A stretch of DNA of 64,000 nucleotides from Thiolinea disciformis DSM 14473 (GTDB taxonomy: Bacteria; Pseudomonadota; Gammaproteobacteria; Thiotrichales; Thiotrichaceae), in NCBI RefSeq assembly GCF_000371925.1, contig NZ_AQVE01000016.1:1-64000 (forward strand), in the 5' to 3' direction. Under the pieces are notes generated by a model. The model saw only the letters and a program-made list of their open reading frames with translations, searched no databases and had not been told where the DNA came from. Of this stretch, positions 7,703 to 16,692 are shown piece after piece (the first letter of the stretch is position 1; each line of letters starts with the position of its first letter). The position numbers and the translations under genes are program-made.

Positions 7703-8536
7703 CTAAGGTAAGAAACGTTGACTACGCTGACGCACACTCGGATCATCTGGCGCTAAGGTCAGCGCTTTTTCAGCCATGGACGCTGCTTGACGCTTATCGC
7801 CTTGCTGTTGATGCACTTCGGCGAGGCGCAACCATAAATTCGCATCATCGGGGGTAATGCGTAAGGCTCGCTCTAAAGTGGAAGCGGCACGTCCAGTATT
7901 ACCCGCTGCCAATTCATTATTCGCTTGGCGCATTAAAACAGCTACTGCTGGATTACTAGAGCCAAAACTAGAACTTGAAATACTAGGGGTCGAGCTAGCG
8001 CTAATGGTGGTACTAGTGCTAGTACTGGTCGACTTACTTACTGCGTCACCAGAGCTAGGCCGTTGGAGTGGCGTCACCGAAGTGGTGACTGTGCCGTTAT
8101 TATCGGTGCTAGCATTGTTAGTGCCTGCATCCTTCTTAATATCTAAGACTTCAACCTGTACCTTACCTTCATCCCAAAAAGGCTTCGTTTCAGCCTTGGG
8201 TGTTTTAGCTGTTTTTGAGTTAGGATCTGGATAGGGTGCGGTCATCCATGAGGGCTGAGCACGTTTCGTGGTATCAGCACGCTGTTCTGGCGGCGGCATC
8301 GTTTGCTGCTGGCGTGGTGCTTGATACGGGGCTTGTTGTTGCTGTTGCGAGGGACGCGGCAGAGGTTGCGCATCCATAATAATCGGTGGTTGATTATAAT
8401 GCGGTAAGGCTTGCGGCTGTGGCTGGCCATATTGCGGCTCATAAACCGGCTCAGGTGTCATAGGCGCACAAGCAGCCAAACCCAAGGTAAGCATACTCAA
8501 TAAAGTGTAAGGCAACGATTTTACTGTTATTTTCAT
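7703..8536 (-). CDS. TPR lipoprotein
   Basis: 277 residues from ATG 8536, which has GGAGA nine bases upstream. A lipoprotein signal peptide ends at LGLAAC (Cys23). Then comes a Pro/Gln-rich stretch, a Thr/Ser-only linker (STSTSTSTTISASS) and a C-terminal TPR unit (about 195-275: NNELAAGNTGRAASTLERAL and LRLAEVHQQQGDKRQAASMA). It lies 14 bases after the PBP1b gene and is probably co-transcribed, so a helper role for the peptidoglycan synthase at the outer membrane, as in the CpoB/LpoB type of activator, is conceivable but unproven. Confidence 0.75.
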   Translation of the reverse strand: MKITVKSLPYTLLSMLTLGLAACAPMTPEPVYEPQYGQPQPQALPHYNQPPIIMDAQPLPRPSQQQQQAPYQAPRQQQTMPPPEQRADTTKRAQPSWMTAPYPDPNSKTAKTPKAETKPFWDEGKVQVEVLDIKKDAGTNNASTDNNGTVTTSVTPLQRPSSGDAVSKSTSTSTSTTISASSTPSISSSSFGSSNPAVAVLMRQANNELAAGNTGRAASTLERALRITPDDANLWLRLAEVHQQQGDKRQAASMAEKALTLAPDDPSVRQRSQRFLP

Positions 8537-8550
8537 AGTGTTCTCTCCAA

Positions 8551-11007
8551 TTAGCGCATCAAGTCTTCCACCCAATTCCCAGCGCGGCCTTGAGCGGCTG
8601 GTCGAGCGGGAGCAGGAGCTGGACTTCCTTGAGCAGGGGCTTCTTCGGGTGAAGTGGTTGGCGCGACAGGCGCAGCACAATAGCTCACTTTCTTTGGCTG
8701 AGTACCCCGAATAAACGGCATCTTCACTGCTTTACCACAGGCCGGATTAAACAATAATCCTGTAGACTCATCCACATCGACCCAAACTAAGCGTGACGAT
8801 CCACCCACTTTCATCGGTTTAGAGTTTAACTGACGCATCATATCCGACCACACATAAAGAGCGCCGGTACCACCCGTCATATTAATTGGTTTATTATCAT
8901 CACGCCCAACCCACACAGTCATCACATGCTCACCTGAAAAACCAGCAAACCAGCTATCTTTTTTATCATTGGTGGTGCCCGTTTTGCCCGCAACTTTTTT
9001 CCAACTGGGCAAGGTGCCACTCAGCATTTTAGCAGTGCCTGAAACCGTGACCTGATGCAGGCCATAGTCCAATACATCCACCGATTCGGGTTTAGCCACT
9101 TGTTTAACCGTCAAAGGATAGCGCGTTAGGATACGACCTTGTCGCCCTTCCATGACTTGACGAATCGCTTTCAAAGGCGAGTAAGAGCCGCCTGCTGCCA
9201 TGGTCTGATACATTTGCTGCACATTCATGGGCGTCATTTCCAAAGCCCCTAGCAAAATCGAAGGAAACGCGGGGATTTGCTTATTAATACCTAAATCACC
9301 CAGCATCTTGATGACTTTATCTAAACCAACATCAACACCAATTCGCACCGCAGGCGTGTTACGCGATAAGGCCAAGGCTTGCATAACCGTGACGGTACCC
9401 ATATCGCGCTGATCATAATTGCCCGGCTCCCAGTATTTATTACGCCCAATTTTCACTACGACAGGGCCATCACTGACTCGTGCACCCAAAGAGGAATACC
9501 GCCCGCCAGACTCAATAGCAGCAAGATAAATAGCAGGCTTCACTAAAGAACCAATTTGACGTTGGGCGGTCAGTGCACGGTTATAGCCCGGATAACGCAC
9601 ATTCAACCCGCCAACGAGGGCAATCACTTCACCCCCTTGCACCGTACTAATAACCATGGCACCGGTTAATTTTCCGCGTGGAATACGATTCGCGCGCTCC
9701 AGTTTTTGCACCCGATCAATGACAGTCTGCTCTGCCATTAATTGCACAATCGGATCCATCGCAGTGAAAATCAATAAACCTTCTGTACGCAAATCTTCTT
9801 CGCGATAATCGCGCTGCAACTGTTGACGCACTAAATCCAAATAAGCCGGAAAAGGACTAGCACCTGAAGGAGGCTGAGGACTTACGCCTAAAGGCAAAGC
9901 ACGGAAGGATTCGGCTTGCTGAGGCGTCAGGATTTTTTCCTGCTCCATGACGGTTAACACTACATTGCGACGCTCTAAAGCTTTATCGGCATTACGGCGA
10001 GGATTATAAGCACTAGAGCCTTTAGCTAAACCGACTAACAAGGCAATTTGATCGTCTTTGAGATCACGTAATTCACGATTAAAATAAAACTGAGCAGCTA
10101 AGCCAAAGCCGTGAATGGCACGATCGCCATCTTGCCCGAGATGAATTTCGTTCAAATAAGCTTCAAGAATTTCCTGCTTTGTAAAATGCAGCTCCAACAA
10201 AAATGCCATGAGGGCTTCTTTGAGTTTACGCTGCCAACTCCGCTCATTGGTTAAATAGAAATTTTTAACCAACTGTTGGGTAATCGTACTCCCGCCTTGA
10301 ACCTTATCACCTGCTTTCAAGTTCGCCACCATGGCACGAATGATCGCCATGGGATTAACCCCTTGATGCTCGTAGAATTTTTTATCCTCTACCGCTAACA
10401 AAGCCTTCAATAAATTGGTCGGGACATCACCCATTTGCACAAGAATGCGATCTTCGTTATGCGTCGGATAAAAATTACCAATTAAGACAGGCTCAAGGCG
10501 CATAATTGCAACCTCACCGCCATTCGACAGGGCTAAATTAGAAACTTTGCCGCCACTGATACTTAGCTTAATACTGCGCGCATCTTCTTTATCTTGGTTA
10601 AACTGAAAACCACGCGTAATAATTTCAAAACTTTCTGCTTTGCGTTGATATTGTCCACGCTCAACTGGGCGATCAGTGACTGGCAGATAACTTAATAATT
10701 TTAATTCCTGCTCTAAATGATTGGCCTCTAGCTGCTGACCTTGAAATAACTCAAGTGGCCGTGCAAATACGCGTGCGGGTAGAGCCCAACGTTTGCTTTT
10801 GAACTGTGCTTGAACTTGCTCGTCAAGCTGCATGGCATAAACCGTGCCTGCCAATACGCCTAACACCAAGCCCACAATGAGTAAAATGCGGAATACCCGA
10901 CCAAAGACTGCCATAGAAAACCAGATTCCTTTCACTATGCGTAGCCACCATGCATCTTGACTCCCACGGGCAGTTGCTTGTGGAATCTGCCTAAAATCCT
11001 GATTCAA
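8551..11007 (-). CDS. mrcB: Penicillin-binding protein 1B
   Basis: Bifunctional class A PBP that polymerises glycan strands and cross-links peptides. One membrane helix at about 36-58, a UB2H-like region near 75-170, the GT51 transglycosylase with Glu207 in AVEDKKFYEHQG and GGSTITQQLVKN (238-249), and the transpeptidase with S487-LVK, S548-RN and K675-TGTT. 818 residues, with a Pro/Ala-rich C-terminus. UB2H points to PBP1b rather than PBP1a. The downstream TPR lipoprotein is a plausible partner. Confidence 0.95.
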   Translation of the reverse strand: MNQDFRQIPQATARGSQDAWWLRIVKGIWFSMAVFGRVFRILLIVGLVLGVLAGTVYAMQLDEQVQAQFKSKRWALPARVFARPLELFQGQQLEANHLEQELKLLSYLPVTDRPVERGQYQRKAESFEIITRGFQFNQDKEDARSIKLSISGGKVSNLALSNGGEVAIMRLEPVLIGNFYPTHNEDRILVQMGDVPTNLLKALLAVEDKKFYEHQGVNPMAIIRAMVANLKAGDKVQGGSTITQQLVKNFYLTNERSWQRKLKEALMAFLLELHFTKQEILEAYLNEIHLGQDGDRAIHGFGLAAQFYFNRELRDLKDDQIALLVGLAKGSSAYNPRRNADKALERRNVVLTVMEQEKILTPQQAESFRALPLGVSPQPPSGASPFPAYLDLVRQQLQRDYREEDLRTEGLLIFTAMDPIVQLMAEQTVIDRVQKLERANRIPRGKLTGAMVISTVQGGEVIALVGGLNVRYPGYNRALTAQRQIGSLVKPAIYLAAIESGGRYSSLGARVSDGPVVVKIGRNKYWEPGNYDQRDMGTVTVMQALALSRNTPAVRIGVDVGLDKVIKMLGDLGINKQIPAFPSILLGALEMTPMNVQQMYQTMAAGGSYSPLKAIRQVMEGRQGRILTRYPLTVKQVAKPESVDVLDYGLHQVTVSGTAKMLSGTLPSWKKVAGKTGTTNDKKDSWFAGFSGEHVMTVWVGRDDNKPINMTGGTGALYVWSDMMRQLNSKPMKVGGSSRLVWVDVDESTGLLFNPACGKAVKMPFIRGTQPKKVSYCAAPVAPTTSPEEAPAQGSPAPAPARPAAQGRAGNWVEDLMR

Positions 11008-11562
11008 CGTTATTATCCTGCCGCTTATAGATGCCTATTTTTTGCGAATAAATCGTGACATACCTTAAAAAATTAACAGCTTAGCAGTCCATTGTTCTTA
11101 GGATTACCTCGCCGCAAGGCGTGATTTTACACGAACCGCTCAGTTTAAACAGTATACCTGATTTGAAGGCTATTATATTTAACGACTCAACCCAACATCT
11201 TTGCCATTTAGCCCCCAAAAACAACCACCTATCTAAGCGTCTATTATATTCAAACGTCAGTCGGCTTACTCTTGCGATGAGTAGACTAGGATGCAGCATC
11301 GCAACAATAAACGGGGTTCAGCACTGCATCTTTAGTCCTCTATTTATACCCAGTTTGGCCTCGCACTTTTAAAACTATCCAACACAAACAGTAACTGGTT
11401 TTCTGACCTACCCCGCACGGATTTAGCCTAGTTGTTTTTATACCACAAATTCATTATAGCCCTAAGCAGACTTCCAGAAGTGACAAAAATGTGAAGAAAA
11501 AAAGAATTTTTAGTGCAGAAAAAAGAAAGCCCCAACCAAATAGTGAGTTGAGGCCTAGAAAA
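11008..11562. other. Gene-free interval between mrcB and tRNA-Met
   Basis: About 550 bases without a credible gene; short frames on both strands have no coding character. Two similar AT-rich boxes on the minus strand read TATAAT (complement of ATTATA near 11172 and 11244) and could be promoters for mrcB, but good -35 hexamers are not seen. Confidence 0.4.
11521..11556 (-). terminator. Terminator of tRNA-Met
   Basis: Minus-strand stem AGGCCTCAAC (11556-11547) with GTTGGGGCTT (11536-11527), ten pairs with two G-U wobbles, followed by a U-rich stretch (CTTTCTTTT). It lies seven bases beyond the tRNA CCA. Confidence 0.65.
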
Positions 11563-11639
11563 TGGTGGCTATGGTGAGATTCGAACTTACGACCCCAGCA
11601 TTATGAGTGCTGTGCTCTAACCAACTGAGCTACATAGCC
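11563..11639 (-). tRNA. tRNA-Met (CAT), elongator
   Basis: Acceptor GGCTATG/CATAGCC, anticodon stem-loop CAGCA-CTCATAA-TGCTG, T-loop TTCGAAT, discriminator A and encoded CCA. The body (GGTCGTAAGTTCGAATC, GGCTAYGTAGCTC) follows elongator Met rather than initiator or Ile2. Confidence 0.93.
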
Positions 11640-11715
11640 AAGAGGCTGCGAATATTAGACTGCTCCTCGATTGCTGTCAACCTTTACCGTCTATGAATAC
11701 GATATTTATCAAGCT

Positions 11716-12807
11716 TTAAACATTAAAGCGGAAGTGGACAACATCGCCTTCCTGCAAAATATAATCTTTACCTTCTAAGCGCCAACGACCTGCATCTTTT
11801 GCGCCCTGCTCACCGCGATACTTAATGAAATCCTCATAGGCAATCACTTCCGCACGAATAAACCCACGTTCGAAATCACTATGAATTTTACCAGCGCCAT
11901 TCGGCGCACTTGCACCACGATTAACCGTCCATGCACGCACTTCTTTAACCCCTGCGGTAAAGAAAGTCTGCAAGCCGAGTAATTGATAACCGGCGCGGAT
12001 TACGCGATTCAAGCCCGGCTCCGTTAGCCCCATACTTGCTAAGAAATCGGCCTGATCAGGCCCATCTAATTGCGCTAACTCAGCTTCCATCGCTGCACAT
12101 ACCGGCACCACCTGTGCATTTTCTGCTTCCGCAATCTTACGCACCGTGTCTAAGTAAGGATTATTGTCGAAACCATCCTCATTCACATTAGCGATGAATA
12201 ATAAAGGCTTGATAGTAATCAGGTGAAATTCATGGGCTAGCCGCCGCTCCTCCTCAGACATCGCCAATAAACGCGCGGCCTTACCTTCGGACAGATGCGC
12301 ATAGAGACGTTCTGCTAGATTTTTAAGCGCTAATTGATCTTTACCACCCGCTTTCGCGGCCTTGGTCACACGCTGTACAGCACGCTCCATAGACTCCAAA
12401 TCCGCTAAGACTAATTCTGTATTGATGGTATCAATATCATCAGCAGGATCAATTTTACCCGCCACGTGAATAATGTCGGTGTTATCAAAGCAGCGCACTA
12501 CTTGAGCAATGGCATCCGTTTCGCGGATATGCGCCAAAAATTTATTACCTAAGCCTTCGCCACGGGAGGCACCCGCCACTAAACCGGCAATATCCACGAA
12601 CTCCATCGTGGTAGGCAGAATGCGCTCTGGCTTTACGATTTCTGACAAAGCCTCTAAGCGTAAATCAGGTACAGGCACAATGCCCACGTTTGGCTCAATG
12701 GTACAAAACGGATAATTTTCCGCCTGAATACCTGCTTTCGTGAGTGCATTGAACAGTGTAGATTTTCCGACATTCGGCAAACCAACGATGCCGCATTTGA
12801 ATCCCAT
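11716..12807 (-). CDS. ychF: Redox-regulated ATPase YchF (Obg family)
   Basis: 363 residues, the standard length. P-loop [14 protein letters not shown] near the N-terminus, the OBG-type G3 region ([20 protein letters not shown]), NVNED in place of the GTP-specific NKxD (hence the ATP preference), and a C-terminal TGS domain ([17 protein letters not shown], ending DVVHFRFNV). It associates with ribosomes and affects oxidative stress responses. It lies 12 bases after pth, with which it is co-transcribed in most gammaproteobacteria. Confidence 0.97.
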   Translation of the reverse strand: MGFKCGIVGLPNVGKSTLFNALTKAGIQAENYPFCTIEPNVGIVPVPDLRLEALSEIVKPERILPTTMEFVDIAGLVAGASRGEGLGNKFLAHIRETDAIAQVVRCFDNTDIIHVAGKIDPADDIDTINTELVLADLESMERAVQRVTKAAKAGGKDQLALKNLAERLYAHLSEGKAARLLAMSEEERRLAHEFHLITIKPLLFIANVNEDGFDNNPYLDTVRKIAEAENAQVVPVCAAMEAELAQLDGPDQADFLASMGLTEPGLNRVIRAGYQLLGLQTFFTAGVKEVRAWTVNRGASAPNGAGKIHSDFERGFIRAEVIAYEDFIKYRGEQGAKDAGRWRLEGKDYILQEGDVVHFRFNV

Positions 12808-12819
12808 ACCTATTACCCT

Positions 12820-13398
12820 TTATTGCTTGCGATGCAATTCATTCATCGCTTTTGGTAGCTCGCCTTGAACCAATAAGCCGCTGTGATCTGCTGCACGTTC
12901 CAGTGCTTGCCTGATCAAAGTCTCATCGGTTTTGGAAGGCTGAGCTAAGACATAATTTGTGACTAAACTTTTATCGCCCGGATGCCCAATACCGATGCGC
13001 AAGCGCCAGTAATCAGGACTAAGGTGCGCATGAATATCACGCAAACCATTATGACCGCCATGACCACCGCCTTGTTTTAGGCGTGCATCACCGACTGGCA
13101 AATCTAACTCATCATGAGCCACTAAGATTTGGGTAACGGGAATACGATAGAAGTCAGTTAATTGACGCACTGCCAAGCCGCTACGATTCATGAACAGCAT
13201 AGGCTTTAAGAGCCAAATGGACTCACCTTGAATCTGAATACGACACACTTCGCCGGAGAAACGTTTTTCTGGCGCAAATTGTCCGCCATATTGGCTTGCT
13301 AATTCCTCAACAAACCAAAACCCAGCATTGTGCCGGGTTTTGTCGTAATTGCTGCCCGGATTGCCCAAGCCTACGATTAAGCGAATGGGATCAGCCAT
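12820..13398 (-). CDS. pth: Peptidyl-tRNA hydrolase
   Basis: Releases tRNA from prematurely dropped peptidyl-tRNA. 192 residues; the N-terminus LIVGLGNPGSNYDKTRHNAG carries the catalytic His (about residue 23), with FMNRSG and HDELDLPVG downstream, both conserved. It sits 13 bases after rplY and before ychF in the usual rplY-pth-ychF order. Confidence 0.97.
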   Translation of the reverse strand: MADPIRLIVGLGNPGSNYDKTRHNAGFWFVEELASQYGGQFAPEKRFSGEVCRIQIQGESIWLLKPMLFMNRSGLAVRQLTDFYRIPVTQILVAHDELDLPVGDARLKQGGGHGGHNGLRDIHAHLSPDYWRLRIGIGHPGDKSLVTNYVLAQPSKTDETLIRQALERAADHSGLLVQGELPKAMNELHRKQ

Positions 13399-13411
13399 TA
13401 CTTGCTATTAC

Positions 13412-13984
13412 TTAGTGAATCGCTGCAATAGCTAAATTGTGATCTTCACCCAAGGCCAACGCCGGTAAAGAAACGCCAGCAGGTAATTTCAGATCCGATA
13501 AGTGTACGATTTGGCCTTTTTCTACATTGACCATATCGACTTCAATATATTCTGGAATGTCTTTTGGTAAGCAGCTTACTTCAACTTCGTTAGTAATGCG
13601 GCTCACCGTACCACCCTGAGTTTTCACCCCTACCGAATTTTCTTCGTTCAGGAAGTGCAACGGAATATGAACTTGTAACACATGGTCTTCTTGAATACGC
13701 AACAAATCAGCGTGCATGATCACAGGACGTGAAGGATGACGTTGCAAATCGCGCAGAATCACGCGCTCTTTACGATCACCAAAGTCCACTGCAATAATTT
13801 GCGAATAAAACGCTTCATCTTGCAAATTGCGCAACAATTCATTGTGCTTTAAAGAAATGGATTGTGCCGCTTGACCAGCGCCATAGATAACAGCAGGTAC
13901 TTTATTGCCCTGACGCAGGCGGCGGCTCGCACCTTTGCCCTGATCGTTGCGGACTTCAGCCTGCAACGTAAATGATTTAGACAT
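13412..13984 (-). CDS. rplY: 50S ribosomal protein L25, general stress protein Ctc type
   Basis: 190 residues, the long TL5/Ctc form: an N-terminal 5S rRNA-binding L25 domain (about 1-95, with GKGASRRLRQGNKVPAVIYG) and a C-terminal beta domain (about 100-185, with LPKDIPEYIEVDM). ATG 13984 is preceded by GGGAG. A terminator-like hairpin lies between prs and this gene, so its expression may be set by read-through from prs. Confidence 0.96.
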   Translation of the reverse strand: MSKSFTLQAEVRNDQGKGASRRLRQGNKVPAVIYGAGQAAQSISLKHNELLRNLQDEAFYSQIIAVDFGDRKERVILRDLQRHPSRPVIMHADLLRIQEDHVLQVHIPLHFLNEENSVGVKTQGGTVSRITNEVEVSCLPKDIPEYIEVDMVNVEKGQIVHLSDLKLPAGVSLPALALGEDHNLAIAAIH

Positions 13985-14000
13985 AATTAACTCCCATTAA

Positions 14001-14036
14001 AACAAAAACCACCCGTTCCGCGACCAGAACCGGTGG
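14001..14036 (-). terminator. Terminator or attenuator between prs and rplY
   Basis: Minus-strand stem CCACCGGTTC (14036-14027) with GAACGGGTGG (14018-14009), one internal mismatch, an 8-base loop, then TTTTTGTT. It ends about 16 bases before the rplY start codon. Confidence 0.55.
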
Positions 14037-14088
14037 CACTTTCCGAGCGGCTAGTCGTCTTTTTACAAGCACTGACTAGCGGCCAAAT

Positions 14089-15045
14089 TTAGATTTCTTC
14101 GAATAAGGAAGAGACTGAGTCATCGCGATTAATACGCAAAATCGTCTTAGCCAGAATTCCTGCGACCGAAAGCTGGCGGATTCTATCACATTCTAGTGCT
14201 TTTGCACTTAATGGGATGGAATCGGTGACCACCACTTCGTCTAACTCAGAATTCATAATATTTTCTACTGCATTACCAGAGAAAACCGCATGGGTGGCGT
14301 AAGCGCAAACACTGAGTGCACCTTGCTTTTTGAGGGCTGCCGCAGCATTACACAGGGTACCACCTGTATCAATCAAGTCATCGATGAGTACGCAATGGTG
14401 TCCTGCGACCTCACCGATAATATTCATAATTTCGGCCTTATTAGGCTCGGGACGGCGCTTATCAATAATCGCCAATTGCACATTATTACCTAGTGCTTTG
14501 GACAAGGCACGCGCCCGTACTACACCACCGACATCCGGTGAAACCACAATAACATTGTCCAAATTCTTAGCTAGCACATCAGCCTGTAGCACACCTTGTG
14601 CGTAGATATTATCGACTGGCACATCAAAAAAGCCTTGTACCTGCTCAGAATGCAAATCAATGGTGAGAACACGGTCGATATGCGCGGTAGCTACCATATC
14701 AGCCACTAATTTAGCTGAAATAGGCACACGTCTGGAACGCACTCGCCGGTCTTGGCGTGCATAACCATAATAAGGGATAACCGCCGTAATACGCCCAGCT
14801 GATGCCCGATATAAAGCATCGGCCATCACCAATAACTCCATAATATTGTCATTGGTTGGCGAACAGGTTGATTGCACAATGAAAACATCTCGACCCCGTA
14901 CATTTTCGAGAATCTCGATATGTACTTCACCATCACTAAAGCGTTCTGCTTTAATTTTTCCGAGGGGAATTCCGAGGTGATCAACGATTTTACTAGCAAG
15001 AGCAGGGGTAGCATTGCCAGTAAACACCATCAGTTCGTCAGACAT
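14089..15045 (-). CDS. prs: Ribose-phosphate pyrophosphokinase
   Basis: Makes PRPP from ribose 5-phosphate and ATP for nucleotide, His and Trp synthesis. 318 residues from ATG 15045; a TTG two codons further out (15051) is less likely. Seen: the ATP-binding flexible loop [23 protein letters not shown] and the PRPP-binding motif [12 protein letters not shown]. It follows tRNA-Gln and ispE on the same strand, the common gammaproteobacterial order. Confidence 0.97.
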   Translation of the reverse strand: MSDELMVFTGNATPALASKIVDHLGIPLGKIKAERFSDGEVHIEILENVRGRDVFIVQSTCSPTNDNIMELLVMADALYRASAGRITAVIPYYGYARQDRRVRSRRVPISAKLVADMVATAHIDRVLTIDLHSEQVQGFFDVPVDNIYAQGVLQADVLAKNLDNVIVVSPDVGGVVRARALSKALGNNVQLAIIDKRRPEPNKAEIMNIIGEVAGHHCVLIDDLIDTGGTLCNAAAALKKQGALSVCAYATHAVFSGNAVENIMNSELDEVVVTDSIPLSAKALECDRIRQLSVAGILAKTILRINRDDSVSSLFEEI

Positions 15046-15075
15046 GAACAACTCGTATGCGCTAGAAATAGAGGA

Positions 15076-15151
15076 TGGCTGGGCCGCTAGGACTCGAACC
15101 TAGGGATGCCGGAATCAAAATCCGGTGCCTTACCGACTTGGCGACGGCCCA
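15076..15151 (-). tRNA. tRNA-Gln (TTG)
   Basis: Acceptor TGGGCCG/CGGCCCA, anticodon stem-loop CCGGA-TTTTGAT-TCCGG, T-arm CTAGG-TTCGAGT-CCTAG, discriminator G and encoded CCA. The U1-A72 acceptor end is typical of Gln tRNAs. Placed between ispE and prs, as in many gammaproteobacteria. Confidence 0.95.
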
Positions 15152-15167
15152 TTAGTAGGATATTTAT

Positions 15168-16028
15168 TTAACTATACTGGTTATTAAGCACTTGATAGAG
15201 CGGCGAAATCATTTGACTTTGTGCGACAAATCCAGACCATTGTTGCGGCAGTTGAAGTAACACCTGCTCTGCTTCAAGCTGTGATTCGAAAGCCGCAAAT
15301 AAACATGCTCCAGAACCAGTTAAGCTTGTTTTCGCAAATTGCGAGAGCCAATTATGGGCTTTAGCAACGGCGGGACAAGCTTCTTTCACTACAGGTTCAA
15401 ACACATTTGTTGTCTGCCCTGCAAGAAAGGTCGCCATTGTGCTAGCTTGGCAGTTGCGTGTCAAGGCCGGATGTGCAAAAAGTTTTGCAGTCGAAATATG
15501 CACATTCGGATGTACCACCACATACCACTGCTGCGGTACACTCACCGCCTGCAAAATCTCGCCAACTCCTTCCGCCCAAGCAGACTGCCCTTTAACAAAA
15601 ACCGGCACATCCGCCCCCAAACGCAAGCCCAACGCGGCTAATTCATCGATACTAAGGCCACAGTCCCACAGTTTATTTAAGCCTACTAATACGCTTGCTG
15701 CATCTGAACTGCCACCGCCCAAGCCACCGCCCATCGGTAAGCGCTTAATGACCTGAATGCTCACCCCTTTTGGGGTCTGAGTGACTTGTTGTAATAATTT
15801 TGCAGCGCGTACAACTAAGTCTTGCTCGGCGGGGACGTCTACAATAGTACTGATGCGCTGGATCTCAGCCTGAGGCAAAACCGTTAAAGTAATAGTGTCA
15901 CTATAATCAAGAAACACGAATAAAGTCTGGAGCAGATGATAACCATCCGCTCGCTGACCGGTAATGTGCAGAAAAAGATTAAGCTTGGCGGGTGCAGGTA
16001 AGCTAAGACTTAATAACGGGTCTGCCAT
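15168..16028 (-). CDS. ispE: 4-diphosphocytidyl-2-C-methyl-D-erythritol kinase
   Basis: GHMP kinase of the MEP isoprenoid pathway. 286 residues; PAPAKLNLFLHITGQRADGYH at the N-terminus is nearly invariant in the family and the ATP loop PMGGGLGGGSSDAAS lies at 98-112, with a third motif LTGSGACLFA near the C-terminus. The start overlaps the end of lolB by 19 bases, so lolB-ispE are coupled. Confidence 0.96.
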   Translation of the reverse strand: MADPLLSLSLPAPAKLNLFLHITGQRADGYHLLQTLFVFLDYSDTITLTVLPQAEIQRISTIVDVPAEQDLVVRAAKLLQQVTQTPKGVSIQVIKRLPMGGGLGGGSSDAASVLVGLNKLWDCGLSIDELAALGLRLGADVPVFVKGQSAWAEGVGEILQAVSVPQQWYVVVHPNVHISTAKLFAHPALTRNCQASTMATFLAGQTTNVFEPVVKEACPAVAKAHNWLSQFAKTSLTGSGACLFAAFESQLEAEQVLLQLPQQWSGFVAQSQMISPLYQVLNNQYS

Positions 16029-16657
16029 TGTTTTGCAACAACCTTAGCCTTAACTTGCTCAGATGCCTTTTCTAGCTGGATTTTCTCTGGCATGGCATCA
16101 AAACTATTACCACGATAAGCGGGATAATCAATGACCCAACCAGCCTGCTCCATATGGGTAGGACGGCCATAAGCATCTAGCTGCAAACGGCCTACTGGGC
16201 TATTAGGTGCAGGAATACCACGCACCCAATAGCGTAAATTATTAAGCGGAAAATTCAGTTTTAATTGACGGGACAATAAACGCTCAGCATCAGTATCCCG
16301 ATAAGTCTGTCCATTGGACGCTTTTAAGCTAATGCTGGAATCGCTGCTTGCGTCAATCGCCGCCATTAAAGCCCCCGTCAAAGGATTATTGATTTGCATG
16401 GCATATACGCCATTTTGCTGTTGCTGCCAATCAATCGCAAATGGCCAACTTTGCTCGCGAATCTGCAAACCTACCCGCCCCTGTAAACGCCATTGCGCCA
16501 TACTGGCCACTTGCGTTTGGCGCTTAGCCCATGCCGCTTCAGGACTTAGCCCTGAAGCTTGTGGCATTGAACTGGGAGCAGAACGGCTTTGATTGGATGT
16601 ACAACCCGCTGCACTCATTACCGCAAGCACACATAAAACCACTAAACCTTGCTTCAT
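16010..16657 (-). CDS. lolB: Outer-membrane lipoprotein receptor LolB
   Basis: Accepts lipoproteins from LolA and inserts them in the outer membrane. 215 residues from ATG 16657, preceded by GGAA; the longer frame adds 13 residues that break the signal peptide. Lipobox MSAAGC puts the acylated Cys at 19. LolB-type strands follow (WRLQGRVGLQIREQSWPFAI and YAMQINNPLTGALMAAI). It is downstream of the TPR gene and upstream of ispE, its standard context. Confidence 0.93.
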   Translation of the reverse strand: MKQGLVVLCVLAVMSAAGCTSNQSRSAPSSMPQASGLSPEAAWAKRQTQVASMAQWRLQGRVGLQIREQSWPFAIDWQQQQNGVYAMQINNPLTGALMAAIDASSDSSISLKASNGQTYRDTDAERLLSRQLKLNFPLNNLRYWVRGIPAPNSPVGRLQLDAYGRPTHMEQAGWVIDYPAYRGNSFDAMPEKIQLEKASEQVKAKVVAKQWQTRY

Positions 16658-16692
16658 GAAACTTAATTCCTTGTTCTCAATGATCCTTGGGC

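Noticed and set aside
8000-8040. ACTAGTACTAGT-like short repeats as a CRISPR or phase-variation tract
   Set aside because: They encode the Ser/Thr linker of the TPR lipoprotein and are not uniform in length or spacing.
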